The notes: generated from the sequence alone by a model not told the origin. 40,843 nt of DNA from Candidatus Merdibacter merdigallinarum (GCA_019118705.1 DWYK01000004.1:1-40843), one strand, 5' to 3'; counted from the first letter of the stretch, positions 8,182 through 16,570 are shown. Numbers and translations: made by a program.

Positions 8182-9462
8182 CTATTCCACATCCAGGGCG
8201 TTGATGAAGCCCTCGCTCAGGCCGCGAATGATCGTTTCCTTGTTGTCCTTGTAAAACTGTGTATCTTCTTCATCGCTGAGGCAGGCGAGATCGAGCTCGA
8301 TGCCCTGCATGCCGTTTTCCTCCGCATAGATCTGATTGGCCGCGCTGCGCTCGTTGTACTGGCCGGTCAGCGTCGCCTTCCCGCCGCTCTCGCGAAAGAC
8401 CGGCATGCCATCATAGACGGTTCGGCCGTCATCGCCTTCCACGGCCGAGGAAGAGAAGACCCCGTGGACGCTCGTCTGTGAGGTGTACGTCTGCGATCCC
8501 TCGATGCCATAGTTCTGCAGCAAATCATACAGGATGTCATTGGTCAGATGCGTGGAAGACTGGATGCCGTGATAGGTTTCGATCCCCGCATGGCCGCTGC
8601 CGTAGGTAAAGCCGATGCCGATGAGGTAGTTGGCATCCGCCTCATATCCTTTGGATGCGCGGGAATTCTCCCCATAGTACTCGACGACCTCCTCTTTGTC
8701 ACGGGAGATCAGCACTTTAAGGCCATAGCTCTCCAGCTGTTCCTTCATGGCCACAGCTACTTCATATGCCTCCTCATACTCAACGATGCCATTGCCTTTG
8801 AACCCGACATCGGTCCAGCCCCACACCGTCGTATACAGTCCGAAGGGATCGATGAGCACATCGGCCTTGTCCGCATCCGGCGTCACGGTCTCCACATTGA
8901 GGAACGCATAGTTGGCCGAGAGCGACCCACCATACGCATCCAGCGCCGAGCGGTCGGCGATCAGGGTCGCTTCCTTCACCTTTCCGTTTCGGCGCATCGT
9001 CTGAAAGGCATCGCTGTAAACGGTATCCGCAAAGATGACCCGCTTGCGCTGAAAGCTGTCGATCAGATAGATCTCATAGGTCCCATCCGAAAGATCCGGC
9101 AGAAAGATCTGACGGTCAGCCGTATTTCCGACCGTAAAATTATACTGTTCCCCGCTGCAGATGTTGACCAGCTCCATCGTCTTTCCATAGATCTCATCTT
9201 CTTCGCCATCATAGGGATCCATGTAAAGCGACAGCGTCTCCCCATAAAACAGATAATCCTCCAGTTCGATGGTCTGCGTGGACTGCTGCTCCAGATCACG
9301 CATCTGGGAGTTGGTGAACTCACAGGCGTGGAATTCCCCCTGCACCTCACTGTGATCCATCCGCCAGAATATCAGCGCGGCGATCCCCACGGCGATACAG
9401 ACGAAAACGATTCCCATCTTCCATGTCAGATGAAAACGCCTTTTTTTCGGTACATACGGCAT
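8182..9462 (-). CDS. Membrane-anchored amidase_3-fold protein with degenerate active site
   Basis: A single N-terminal membrane helix (about residues 17-33) is followed by a beta-rich extracellular region and, from about residue 200, a domain with the layout of zinc-dependent N-acetylmuramoyl-L-alanine amidases (Amidase_3). Matching elements are VLIDPFG, NGIVEYEEAYEVAVAMKEQLESYGLKVLISRD, NSRASKGYEADANYLIGIG and, near 388-400, IELDLACLSDEED. In active members the first is DPGHGG and the third is SIHxN. Here both zinc-binding histidines are absent (Gly208 and Phe285 regions), while the Glu ligand (near 228) and the C-terminal Glu (389) remain. It is therefore likely a non-catalytic wall-binding or regulatory protein. 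The ribosome binding site GAGGAGAGGGGG supports this start. The family call rests on motif order only. Confidence 0.6.
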   Translation of the reverse strand: MPYVPKKRRFHLTWKMGIVFVCIAVGIAALIFWRMDHSEVQGEFHACEFTNSQMRDLEQQSTQTIELEDYLFYGETLSLYMDPYDGEEDEIYGKTMELVNICSGEQYNFTVGNTADRQIFLPDLSDGTYEIYLIDSFQRKRVIFADTVYSDAFQTMRRNGKVKEATLIADRSALDAYGGSLSANYAFLNVETVTPDADKADVLIDPFGLYTTVWGWTDVGFKGNGIVEYEEAYEVAVAMKEQLESYGLKVLISRDKEEVVEYYGENSRASKGYEADANYLIGIGFTYGSGHAGIETYHGIQSSTHLTNDILYDLLQNYGIEGSQTYTSQTSVHGVFSSSAVEGDDGRTVYDGMPVFRESGGKATLTGQYNERSAANQIYAEENGMQGIELDLACLSDEEDTQFYKDNKETIIRGLSEGFINALDVE

Positions 9463-9600
9463 GCAGATCCCCCTCTCCTCAGCGGATGGATGCCGCCCGT
9501 CAAACCCCGTGCGGCAATCGCATAATTAGTATAGCAGAAACCATAAAAAATACAATGTATCAGCGGTAAAACCGTTGTCCGTTTCCCACAGCGTACGACA

Positions 9601-9627
9601 AAAGAAAACAGCGGCGGACCGCTGTTG
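9601..9627 (-). terminator. Terminator of asnS
   Basis: AACAGCGG and CCGCTGTT (9607-9626) form an 8-bp stem followed on the minus strand by TTCTTTTG. It begins directly after the asnS stop codon. Confidence 0.8.
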
Positions 9628-9628
9628 T

Positions 9629-11014
9629 TTAAAAGACCAGATTTTTCGGCGTGCGGGCAAACGGCTCCACGTCACGGATGTTCTGCATGCCGCTGAGATA
9701 CATCAGCATCCGGTCAAAGCCCAGACCGAAGCCCGCATGCTTGCAGCCGCCATAACGGCGCAGATCCATGTACCACTGCAGGCTCTCGCTCTCCATGCCC
9801 ATCTCCTGCATGCGCGCGGCCAGCACTTCATAGCGCTCCTCGCGCTGGCTGCCGCCGACCAGCTCGCCGACGCCCGGCACCAGCAGGTCACAGGCAGCGA
9901 CGGTCTTTCCGTCATCGTTGAGACGCATGTAGAACGCTTTGATGTCCTTTGGATAATCCGTCAGGAAGACCGGTCCGTTGACGACCTTCTCACACAGATA
10001 GCGCTCATGCTCGCTCTGCAGGTCCATGCCCCATTCGATCTGATCGTTCTCGAACTTCACATCGGCCTGCTTCAGCAGCTCGATCGCCTCGGAATACGTC
10101 ATGCGCTTGAACTCGCTGTCACGCACTTTCGTGATGCGCGCGATGCACTCCTTGTCGATCATCCGCTCAAAGAACTTCATCTCTTCCGGTGCATTTTCCA
10201 GACAGTAGTTGATGCAGTACTTCACCATGTCCTCGATCAGGTCCATGTCATCCTCCAGATCCGCAAAGGCGATCTCCGGCTCGATCATCCAGAACTCCGA
10301 TGCATGGCGGGTCGTGTTGGAATTTTCCGCCCGGAAGGTCGGTCCAAACGTATACACATCGCGGAACGCCATCGCAAACGCCTCTACGTGCAGCTGTCCG
10401 GATACCGTCAGCGACGCATGCTTGCCAAAGAAGTCCTCTTCATAGTTGGCATCCTCTCTGGTCGTCACGGTAAAGGTCTCGCCGGCACCCTCAGCATCAT
10501 TGCCGGTGATGATCGGCGTATGCACATAGACAAAGCCCTGATTCTGGAAAAACTCATGGATGGCCATCGAAAGCACCGAGCGCAGACGGAAGATCGCATA
10601 GAAGCTGTTGGCACGCGGGCGCAGATGCGGGATCTCCCGCAAAAACTCAAAGCTGTGACGCTTTTTCTGCAGCGGGTAATCATGATCGCAGGCACCCTCC
10701 AGCTCGATCTCCTTCACCTGGATCTCAAATGGCTGCTTTCCCTGCGGCGTATAGACGAATTTTCCCATCACCGTCAGCGCCGAACCGGTCGTGTATTTCT
10801 CCACCTCGTTAAAATCCTTGAGATCCGAGCTGTACACCAGCTGCGCATTGCGGAAATACGTTCCGTCGTTGAGCTCGATAAAGCCGATCTTTCCGCTGGA
10901 GCGATTCGTGCGCACCCAGCCCTGCAGCTGTACATACTCGATGGAATCGATCTCCACATGAGATCCCCCCAATACGATCTCATACAGCTCGCGAATCGTC
11001 ATAAATTCAAACAT
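9629..11014 (-). CDS. asnS: Asparaginyl-tRNA synthetase
   Basis: This class II aminoacyl-tRNA synthetase charges tRNA-Asn with asparagine. Its 461 residues match bacterial AsnRS. An N-terminal OB-fold ([25 protein letters not shown]) is followed by the class II core: motif 2 [21 protein letters not shown] and motif 3 [13 protein letters not shown] near the C-terminus. AsnRS is preferred over AspRS by the FRAENSNT wording and the lack of the bacterial AspRS insertion. The ribosome binding site GGGAGGA is 7 bases before the ATG. Expression is almost certainly governed by the T-box leader immediately upstream. A tRNA-Asn gene is present in the same window at 36178. Confidence 0.97.
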   Translation of the reverse strand: MFEFMTIRELYEIVLGGSHVEIDSIEYVQLQGWVRTNRSSGKIGFIELNDGTYFRNAQLVYSSDLKDFNEVEKYTTGSALTVMGKFVYTPQGKQPFEIQVKEIELEGACDHDYPLQKKRHSFEFLREIPHLRPRANSFYAIFRLRSVLSMAIHEFFQNQGFVYVHTPIITGNDAEGAGETFTVTTREDANYEEDFFGKHASLTVSGQLHVEAFAMAFRDVYTFGPTFRAENSNTTRHASEFWMIEPEIAFADLEDDMDLIEDMVKYCINYCLENAPEEMKFFERMIDKECIARITKVRDSEFKRMTYSEAIELLKQADVKFENDQIEWGMDLQSEHERYLCEKVVNGPVFLTDYPKDIKAFYMRLNDDGKTVAACDLLVPGVGELVGGSQREERYEVLAARMQEMGMESESLQWYMDLRRYGGCKHAGFGLGFDRMLMYLSGMQNIRDVEPFARTPKNLVF

Positions 11015-11033
11015 AGTGTATCCTCCCTTTATA

Positions 11034-11060
11034 TAAAAAAAGTTCCTGTAAACAGGAACG
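11034..11060 (-). terminator. Regulated terminator of the asnS T-box
   Basis: GTTCCTG-TTTA-CAGGAAC followed by TTTTTTT on the minus strand. Its 5' arm lies just past the T-box core, as expected for mutually exclusive antiterminator pairing. Confidence 0.85.
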
Positions 11061-11252
11061 TAAAAACCTTACGCGGTGCCATCCTGATTCACATGTGCCC
11101 ATGTGCATCTCTGTATGATTAACGCTCATCCACGAAGCCGTCTACTGTCGTTCTCCGGCTTGACTCCGCAGGCGTTCCTGCAACAGCACGTATCCTTTCT
11201 GTCTTCCACCATCACAGAATCGCTTCTCTGACCGCCGCTGTCCGGTTCTGCT
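11034..11252 (-). promoter_or_regulatory. T-box riboswitch leader of asnS
   Basis: The 238-nt gap between rex and asnS carries, on the minus strand, the T-box core TGGCACCGCG (11072-11081) followed by a terminator hairpin. Upstream are an AGAGA motif typical of the stem I loop-E side and a stem III-like hairpin (AGCCG...CGGCT). A T-box binds uncharged tRNA, which favours the antiterminator and allows asnS transcription. AAC triplets are available as an asparagine specifier (for example in GGAACGCC around 11175), but I could not fold stem I reliably enough to fix it. The leader may begin inside the end of rex. Confidence 0.85.
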
Positions 11253-11888
11253 TCAACGTCTTGCATTCAGCGAGTTTGTTTCAAAAACAAGCTCTTGAAT
11301 AGATGATACCACATCTACGGTCTTTAAGACAACCCCTTTCGGCACCTGAATGTGCTCATGGGTAAAATCGATCAGCCCGATGATCCCGCACGCGATCAAC
11401 CGGTCCACCGTCGCCTGGATGTTCATCGAGATCGCCAGGATCGCGATGCGGCACCCCTCCGGGATCTTGTCTTCCAGCTCATCCATGGAATAGACCGGAA
11501 TGCCGAAGGTCTCCCCTCTGCGGGATGGATCGATATCAAAAGCGCAGGTGATCTCTCCGACAACATAGTCCCAGCGATTGTATTTCATCAATGCCCGACC
11601 CATGTTACCGGCACCGACCAGGATGATCTTTTCATCAAAATCCATGCCCAGCTCCTGATTGAAGATATCGATCAGCAGATTGACATCATAGCCATACCCC
11701 TGCTTGCCCAGGTTGCCCAGGAAGGAAAAGTCTCTGCGAATGGTCGTCGGTTCGATATTGACGACACTGGCCAGCTCCTTTGACATGATCCGTTCGATCC
11801 CGTTTCGCTTCAGCTTGCGAAGCGCCTTCAGATAGACGGGATACCGCTGCAGGGTTGCTTTTGGAACACTTTTATGCACCATCTTCAT
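11253..11888 (-). CDS. rex: Redox-sensing transcriptional repressor Rex
   Basis: Rex represses fermentation and respiration genes and is released from DNA when the NADH/NAD ratio rises. The winged-helix N-terminus shows VPKATLQRYPVYLKAL and the recognition region IEPTTIRRDFSFLGNLGKQGYGYDV. The Rossmann fold begins IILVGAGNMGRALMKY, and AFDIDPSRRGE, IQATVDRLIACGIIGLIDFTHEHIQVP and VDVVSSIQEL follow. The 211-residue length is normal. The ATG at 11888 is chosen; a second ATG at 11882 is possible and the ribosome binding site (GGTTGGTG) is weak. A well-formed promoter with a Rex half-site in its -35 box (11899-11927) suggests autoregulation. Confidence 0.95.
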   Translation of the reverse strand: MKMVHKSVPKATLQRYPVYLKALRKLKRNGIERIMSKELASVVNIEPTTIRRDFSFLGNLGKQGYGYDVNLLIDIFNQELGMDFDEKIILVGAGNMGRALMKYNRWDYVVGEITCAFDIDPSRRGETFGIPVYSMDELEDKIPEGCRIAILAISMNIQATVDRLIACGIIGLIDFTHEHIQVPKGVVLKTVDVVSSIQELVFETNSLNARR

Positions 11889-11898
11889 CACCAACCAA

Positions 11899-11927
11899 AG
11901 TATAACACAGTTCCTTTTGTTTGTGAA
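11899..11927 (-). promoter_or_regulatory. Promoter of rex with Rex-like half-site
   Basis: TTCACA (11922-11927) and TATACT (11899-11904) are 17 bases apart on the minus strand. The -35 box is part of TTCACAAA, one half of the Rex consensus TTGTGAA-n4-TTCACAA; the other half is poorly kept. Confidence 0.6.
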
Positions 11928-11963
11928 CTTTTTCTGTTATTTAACTTATGCATTTCCCCCACA

Positions 11964-11989
11964 GAAAAAACGGGAGCGCAGCTCCCGTC
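11964..11989 (-). terminator. Terminator of the LRR gene
   Basis: ACGGGAGC-tgc-GCTCCCGT followed by TTTTT on the minus strand, 9 bases past the stop codon at 11998. Confidence 0.9.
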
Positions 11990-11997
11990 CACATTCG

Positions 11998-13443
11998 TTA
12001 TTTCATGGAGAAACGATCATAAAACTCCATTTCTTCCAGCACGCTGGTATCTTCGATCGGATTGTCATCCAGACGAAGTTCCTGTAACAGCGTCAGATTC
12101 TTCAGCGGCGTCACATCTGTGATATAGTTGGCCTTCAGCGTCAGTGAACGCAGATACTTCAGAGAAGCGAGCGGCGTCAGATCGACGATCGCATTGTGAT
12201 CCAATCGCAGATAGGAGAGATACTCCAGATTGGCTAACGGCGTCAGATCGGTGATGATGTTATTGTAGAGGTCGATCTTGCACAGATCCTTCAGTTCGGA
12301 GAGCGGTGTGATGTCCGCCACGTTATTGTTCTCCAGCCCCAGGATCTCCAGCTGCTTCATATCCCTGAGGCAGGTGATGTCCTTGACGGCGTTGTTGCCC
12401 ACATTCAGAACGGTCATCTTCTTACAGGCCTTTAACATATCGATGTTTTCGATCAGGTTGGTGTAGAGATTGAGCTCCACCAAGCTGGAAGAATGCTTCA
12501 GGAAATCGATGCTGCGCAACTGGCAGTGGCTCGCCTTGAAATAGATCAGGTTGTCCAGATGCTTCAGGGAATCGCAGTTCGTCAGTTTGTTCTCGGAAAG
12601 ATCCAGCTTGCGCAGTTCCTTCAGTGAAGCCAGCACGCTGACATCATGGATGCCGGTCTGCACCATGCGCAGTTCCTTCAGTGAAGGCAGGCTCTTAAGA
12701 AAGTCAAAGCTCTCCGGCTGGTTGTAGGAGAGGTTGAGCACCTCCAGATGCTTCATATCACACAGGATGGAGTAATCCTTGAGGTACGGACAGTTGGAAA
12801 CATCCAGCGACCGCAGGTTCTCCATCGAGGTCAGCGGCGACAGATCGGAAAACAGATTCGTAGACAGGTCCAGCACCTCCACGCTCTTGAGGTAGGTCAG
12901 ATCGTCGATGCTGTACAGCCACATCTTGTTCATGTGCAGTTCCTTCAGATGTTTCAGCGTTCCCAGGATGCTGACCGGGAATGGTCCGTTCTCGATGCCG
13001 ATGTAGAGCACACGCAGCTTTTTGGTATTCTCCAGATAGATGATATTGTCGATCTTGCTGCGCTCCAGATTGAGCTCTTCCAGATCGATCATGCCGGCGA
13101 CCGCCGATATGTCCATCGTATACAGATTGTTGCGTGAGATATCCAGCTTCTTCAGCTGTCGGAATCCATGCAGCGCCTGCAGATCGCGCAGACGGTTCTT
13201 GGAAACGTTCAGACGTTCGATGTTGCGCAGATTGCGGATCGGATCCAGGATCTCGATGTCATTGCCGCAAAGATCCAGCGTTTCCAGGTTCTCCGCATAT
13301 TCCAGTCCCTCCAGAGAGGAAACACCTGCATAGCGCACCGACAGATTGTGCAGCTCCAGCAGTTTTTCTTCCGTGATCTCTTCTTCCGTTATGCGCAGGG
13401 TACGGGCGATGACCTCGCGCAGCATATCATCTTTTATGAGCAT
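11998..13443 (-). CDS. Leucine-rich-repeat protein without export signal
   Basis: After a short N-terminal region the 481-residue protein is almost entirely leucine-rich repeats, about 20 copies of 22 residues, with consensus LxxLxxLxLxxNxIxDLTPLAx. This is the SDS22/internalin-like type, which forms a curved solenoid for protein binding. There is no signal peptide, no LPXTG or GW anchor and no membrane segment, so the protein appears cytosolic. The start at 13443 is chosen because GGGAGG stands 9 bases ahead; an ATG at 13464 lacks one. A TATAAT box lies at 13480-13485. The gene stands alone between rex and csp and has its own terminator. Its partner is unknown. Confidence 0.85.
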   Translation of the reverse strand: MLIKDDMLREVIARTLRITEEEITEEKLLELHNLSVRYAGVSSLEGLEYAENLETLDLCGNDIEILDPIRNLRNIERLNVSKNRLRDLQALHGFRQLKKLDISRNNLYTMDISAVAGMIDLEELNLERSKIDNIIYLENTKKLRVLYIGIENGPFPVSILGTLKHLKELHMNKMWLYSIDDLTYLKSVEVLDLSTNLFSDLSPLTSMENLRSLDVSNCPYLKDYSILCDMKHLEVLNLSYNQPESFDFLKSLPSLKELRMVQTGIHDVSVLASLKELRKLDLSENKLTNCDSLKHLDNLIYFKASHCQLRSIDFLKHSSSLVELNLYTNLIENIDMLKACKKMTVLNVGNNAVKDITCLRDMKQLEILGLENNNVADITPLSELKDLCKIDLYNNIITDLTPLANLEYLSYLRLDHNAIVDLTPLASLKYLRSLTLKANYITDVTPLKNLTLLQELRLDDNPIEDTSVLEEMEFYDRFSMK

Positions 13444-13589
13444 AAAACAGTACCTCCCAGCCATCAGTTTTCTATTCTTATTATACTCTAAATCCGGGAA
13501 ATCGAAAATGAAAACTTCCGGTCTTTCACAAATCGCCGCTGTCCTTGGTGTATTTTATTTGCGGACGCATCGGTTTTACAAAGATTTGA

Positions 13590-13618
13590 TTGACATTTGC
13601 ACAGGCATCCGCTATGAT
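13590..13618 (+). promoter_or_regulatory. Promoter of the cold-shock gene
   Basis: TTGACA (13590-13595), a 17-base spacer and TATGAT (13613-13618) make a near-consensus sigma-A promoter. Transcription would start near 13625, giving a leader of about 148 nt before the csp start codon. Confidence 0.85.
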
Positions 13619-13772
13619 AAAGGTGAACATAAGCAACTTTAAGTATAATTTCATGTGTGTTATTCCAGAAATCAGTATAGCGAGTTGGATGTTTGATTGC
13701 TGGTATCGATGCACATGAATTTTTTATTTATTATTACTTATTTCACCAGAAAACAGGAGGTATGATCAATTT

Positions 13773-13976
13773 ATGAACACTGGTAAGGTAAAATGGTTCA
13801 ACGCAGAAAAGGGCTATGGCTTCATCACGACCGATGAGGGAAAGGACGTATTCGTTCATTATTCTTCCATTCAGGCAGACGGTTTCCGCTCTCTGGAAGA
13901 AGGGCAGACCGTAACGTTTGACATCGTAGAAGGCGACCGCGGACAGCAGGCTGCCAACGTAACGGTCGTTGCATAA
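13773..13976 (+). CDS. csp: Cold-shock protein (CspA family)
   Basis: This 67-residue single-domain protein binds single-stranded RNA and DNA and melts RNA structure, mostly as an RNA chaperone. The OB fold carries RNP1 KGYGFI and RNP2 VFVHY, after the usual start [15 protein letters not shown]. Length and motifs match the family fully. AGGAGG lies 12 bases before the ATG. The gene has a near-consensus promoter, an AT-rich leader of about 148 nt, and its own terminator. The long leader resembles those of other csp genes, where it acts in temperature-dependent translation; that role here is inferred. Confidence 0.97.
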   Translation: MNTGKVKWFNAEKGYGFITTDEGKDVFVHYSSIQADGFRSLEEGQTVTFDIVEGDRGQQAANVTVVA

Positions 13977-14000
13977 AACACGCAGACGCGTGTTTTTTTC
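13975..14000 (+). terminator. Terminator of csp
   Basis: ACACGC-agac-GCGTGT followed by TTTTTTT directly after the stop codon. Some read-through into the HD gene 18 bases on is possible. Confidence 0.85.
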
Positions 14001-14017
14001 TTACGGAGGTGAACCAG

Positions 14018-14482
14018 ATGGAACGCTGTCAGCGCTTATCAAAACGGATCCTGGATGACTTTCATGCGATCGCTTTGCCGACGCTTCGCCACGAGGCGAT
14101 CGTCCACACGGTATCGACTGCAAATGCCGCGGCGATGCTGGCCATGCACCGACACCTGGACCGTGCGCTGTGTGCGGCCGCTGCCTGGCTGCACGACATC
14201 GCACTGTACACCAAAAACTGCCGTCATGGCATCCATGGCGAACAAAGTGCCGAACTGGCAGTTCCCTATCTGGAAGATGCCGGTTTTTCCACACCGGAGA
14301 TCGAGCAGATCACCACGGCCATCCGTCACCATTCCCACAAGGAGCGAACGGATGACCTGCTCAGCGAGCTGCTGAAGGACGCAGATATCCTGGGGCGTTA
14401 TCTGCAGGATGGTCAGGTCCCGGCCGATCCGCACCGGCATCAACGCCTGATCCATGTCATGAAGACGCTCGATCTGCTGTAA
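14018..14482 (+). CDS. HD-domain hydrolase
   Basis: A 154-residue protein formed by a single HD domain, a metal-dependent phosphohydrolase fold acting on nucleotides or phosphoesters. The metal ligands are visible in order: His30 (HTVSTA), the HD pair at 59-60 (AAWLHDIA), the AIRHHS histidines near 104-105 and Asp121 (KDADIL). The start is set at the ATG at 14018 because GGAGGTG lies 6 bases before it; a GTG at 14009 overlaps that site. It is the second gene after csp and may rely on read-through. The substrate cannot be told from sequence. Confidence 0.85.
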   Translation: MERCQRLSKRILDDFHAIALPTLRHEAIVHTVSTANAAAMLAMHRHLDRALCAAAAWLHDIALYTKNCRHGIHGEQSAELAVPYLEDAGFSTPEIEQITTAIRHHSHKERTDDLLSELLKDADILGRYLQDGQVPADPHRHQRLIHVMKTLDLL

Positions 14483-14492
14483 TGCACCAATG

Positions 14493-14537
14493 AAAAAGCT
14501 CTGTACGACGGAGATTTCCGCACACAGAGCTTTTTTC
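14493..14537. terminator. Bidirectional terminator between the HD gene and the OrfA remnant
   Basis: AAAAGCTCTGT and ACAGAGCTTTT arms with A/T runs on both sides serve the two convergent genes. Confidence 0.8.
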
Positions 14538-14898
14538 ATACCTTCTCCTTGATCGGCCGTCCGCGCTTGCGTTCGATGATCTGATTGCCGTTTGCCTGAT
14601 AGTCCTTGATCCATTTCGTCAGGGCCGTCTTGCTGGATAGCCCATATTTGATTGCCGTCTCTCCGATGCTCTTCTCCCCTTTCAGCACCTCCAGCACCGC
14701 CTGCTCTTTCACCGCCGCGCTGTACTTGCGGCAATGTCCGTCCCGCAGGATCCCATATCCGTGTTCATCGATCAGTCGGATCAGATACTTCACGCCTTCC
14801 TTGCGCAGTGCATAGGCTTTCGACAGCTCACCGATCGTCGCTCCTGTCTGTCGCTTCTGATACAGCTCGATCTTCTGTTCTTTTGTCAGTTTTCGCAT
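14536..14898 (-). pseudogene. IS3-family (IS150-type) OrfA without OrfB
   Basis: The 120-residue product is the DNA-binding half of an IS150/IS3-type transposase. It has two helix-turn-helix units, KLTKEQKIELYQKRQTGATIGELSKAYALRKEGVKYLIRLI and a second near YSAAVKEQAVLEVLKGEKSIGETAIKYGLSSKTALTKWIKDY, then a basic RKRGRP tail. Typical OrfA proteins continue into a leucine-zipper region and are followed by OrfB with the DDE domain by frameshifting. Neither is present: a terminator and the HD gene lie directly downstream. No terminal inverted repeats were seen. GGGGAGGG precedes the ATG, so it could still be expressed as a DNA-binding protein. Relic is the simplest reading; co-option is possible. 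Confidence 0.7.
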
Positions 14899-14927
14899 GG
14901 ACCCTCCCCTTCCTTCTCTCATCCATC

Positions 14928-14975
14928 GAAGAAAGGGCAGTATGAAAGCATGTATCCTGCTGCCCCACTGCCCTG
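14928..14975 (-). terminator. Terminator of the surface-protein gene
   Basis: GGGCAGT and ACTGCCC arms (14935-14941 and 14967-14973) enclose a 25-nt loop and are followed on the minus strand by TTTCTTC. Confidence 0.55.
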
Positions 14976-15004
14976 TTTCATCATGTCATGTCTGTTTTTT
15001 CAGC

Positions 15005-16570
15005 TTATCGGCTGATCTTGCGTTTCACGCCGAACGCAGCTGCCAAAGCGGCAGAAGCTCCCAGCAGAATGCCCCACAGCGCCAGCGTGTCCCCGATGCC
15101 CGTTTCCGGATCATCCGGTGCGGTCGGCGTTTGCGAATCCTGCGGTTCATTTGGATCGACCGGATCCGTCGGATCCGTCGTCTTCACATCCCGACGGTAT
15201 TCCAGCACGATGTGATTATCTTCCGCACGGATCGTCAGCGTGATCGCATCTTCCGATGATACCCACGTGTACGCATTGCCGTTGTACTCGCTGACCTTTT
15301 CGATATCGGCGACAGCGATCACATCACCGACGTTGCCGCTGATCGGATCGCTCAGGACCGTGCCATCCAGCACGTACGCTCCACCATCCGTGCTCGTATA
15401 ATAACGATGTTCTACGGTATACGTCGTATCGATTCGCGACAGCGTGATGACATTGCTGTAGCCAAAAGCATAGTTCATGTAGGAGTTCCCCATGCCCGGG
15501 CCATCCAGCGCGATCGCCGTACGGAATCCATTCTCCCCCAGGGTCTCTCCCTTGTCCAGCGCATCGGCATTGGCCAGTGACAGGAAATACGCATCTGCTT
15601 CCGCATACAGCGCACTGTCCGTATCCATGTAATCACCGACACCGTGGACTCTGGTGAAGTCGGTTCCGCTATTCGGGTTCATCTGCTCACAGATCTCCTC
15701 GGAGAAGCCAAGGCTCATCAGATCCTTGTAGAAATACTCATAATGGATCGTTGCCAGCTCTGCTTCCGGATAGAGCACCTGTACCCGCAGATCCCCGTCG
15801 CTCGTCGTAGCGGATGTGCGGACAAAAGGTTCCATGTCCGGATACTGGCTCAGCAGCGTTTCCAGGACATCGGCAGGCACTTCATAGATGGAATTGTGTA
15901 CGGTACCGAAGTCATTGCCGTAGCTTGGGCCGCTCTGTTCGATAAAGTCGGCCCAGTCCGCATAATCGACACCGTCTTTCGTCCGATAATAGTCCAGGGT
16001 GTAGGCCGTCAGTGCATCTTCGCCCTCATAGCCTTCCTCTGCCAGCCTGTCATAAATGCCCAGCAAATCATTGAGCTGCAGACGGGTGCTGCCGCCAAAC
16101 AGCGAACTGATCACCTCATCGTCCGTGCTCATGGCGGCGATGGACGCATACGGGATCTGCTTGCCGTCAAAGCCGACAAACGGGCTCAGCTCTTCCTCGC
16201 TGCCAAATCCAGGTGTGCTCACAGAGAGCCCGCCGCTTTGGTAAGCGTAGGTATGTCCGGACGCATTTTCGATGTACACGTCCGCCTGGAACTTATCGCC
16301 CGGCACCAGGTAAGCTTCATGCGCATCGATCATCTGTATAAAATAGTCACTGACTTCTACATCGACCTCTGCTGCATCCGTGTTCTCATTGATGACAAAA
16401 TACAATTCATAGCGCTGTGTCTCATTGTTGAATCCGGATCGTTCCGCATCAAAGGCGACATCCGGCTGTTCATCCGCTGTCGTATCCTGGGCGAACACGG
16501 TCGTCGATATCGTACCGACCGCCAACAGGAACGACATGGCCAAAGCCGCTGCTCGTTTTACATAGTTCAT
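15005..16570 (-). CDS. Sortase-type cell-wall surface protein
   Basis: This 521-residue protein has a Sec signal peptide (cleavage likely after VFA, residue 27), a large extracellular region, and a C-terminal sorting signal: PETG, a hydrophobic stretch, then KRKISR. The sorting motif reads DPETG instead of LPXTG. A Pro/Asp/Thr-rich wall spacer (TTDPTDPVDPNEPQDS) precedes it. The segment from about residue 385 (TVEHRYYTSTDG ... ITLTIRAEDNHIVLEYRRD) resembles the MucBP/SHIRT-type beta repeat of surface adhesins. The central 300 residues match no family I recognise. GGGAGG lies 9 bases before the ATG. No sortase gene is nearby. It is probably an adhesin or wall-linked binding protein of unknown ligand. 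Confidence 0.8.
   Translation of the reverse strand: MNYVKRAAALAMSFLLAVGTISTTVFAQDTTADEQPDVAFDAERSGFNNETQRYELYFVINENTDAAEVDVEVSDYFIQMIDAHEAYLVPGDKFQADVYIENASGHTYAYQSGGLSVSTPGFGSEEELSPFVGFDGKQIPYASIAAMSTDDEVISSLFGGSTRLQLNDLLGIYDRLAEEGYEGEDALTAYTLDYYRTKDGVDYADWADFIEQSGPSYGNDFGTVHNSIYEVPADVLETLLSQYPDMEPFVRTSATTSDGDLRVQVLYPEAELATIHYEYFYKDLMSLGFSEEICEQMNPNSGTDFTRVHGVGDYMDTDSALYAEADAYFLSLANADALDKGETLGENGFRTAIALDGPGMGNSYMNYAFGYSNVITLSRIDTTYTVEHRYYTSTDGGAYVLDGTVLSDPISGNVGDVIAVADIEKVSEYNGNAYTWVSSEDAITLTIRAEDNHIVLEYRRDVKTTDPTDPVDPNEPQDSQTPTAPDDPETGIGDTLALWGILLGASAALAAAFGVKRKISR

Noticed and set aside
9575-11122. 515-codon open frame on the plus strand
   Set aside because: It is antisense to asnS and runs through the asnS terminator and T-box.
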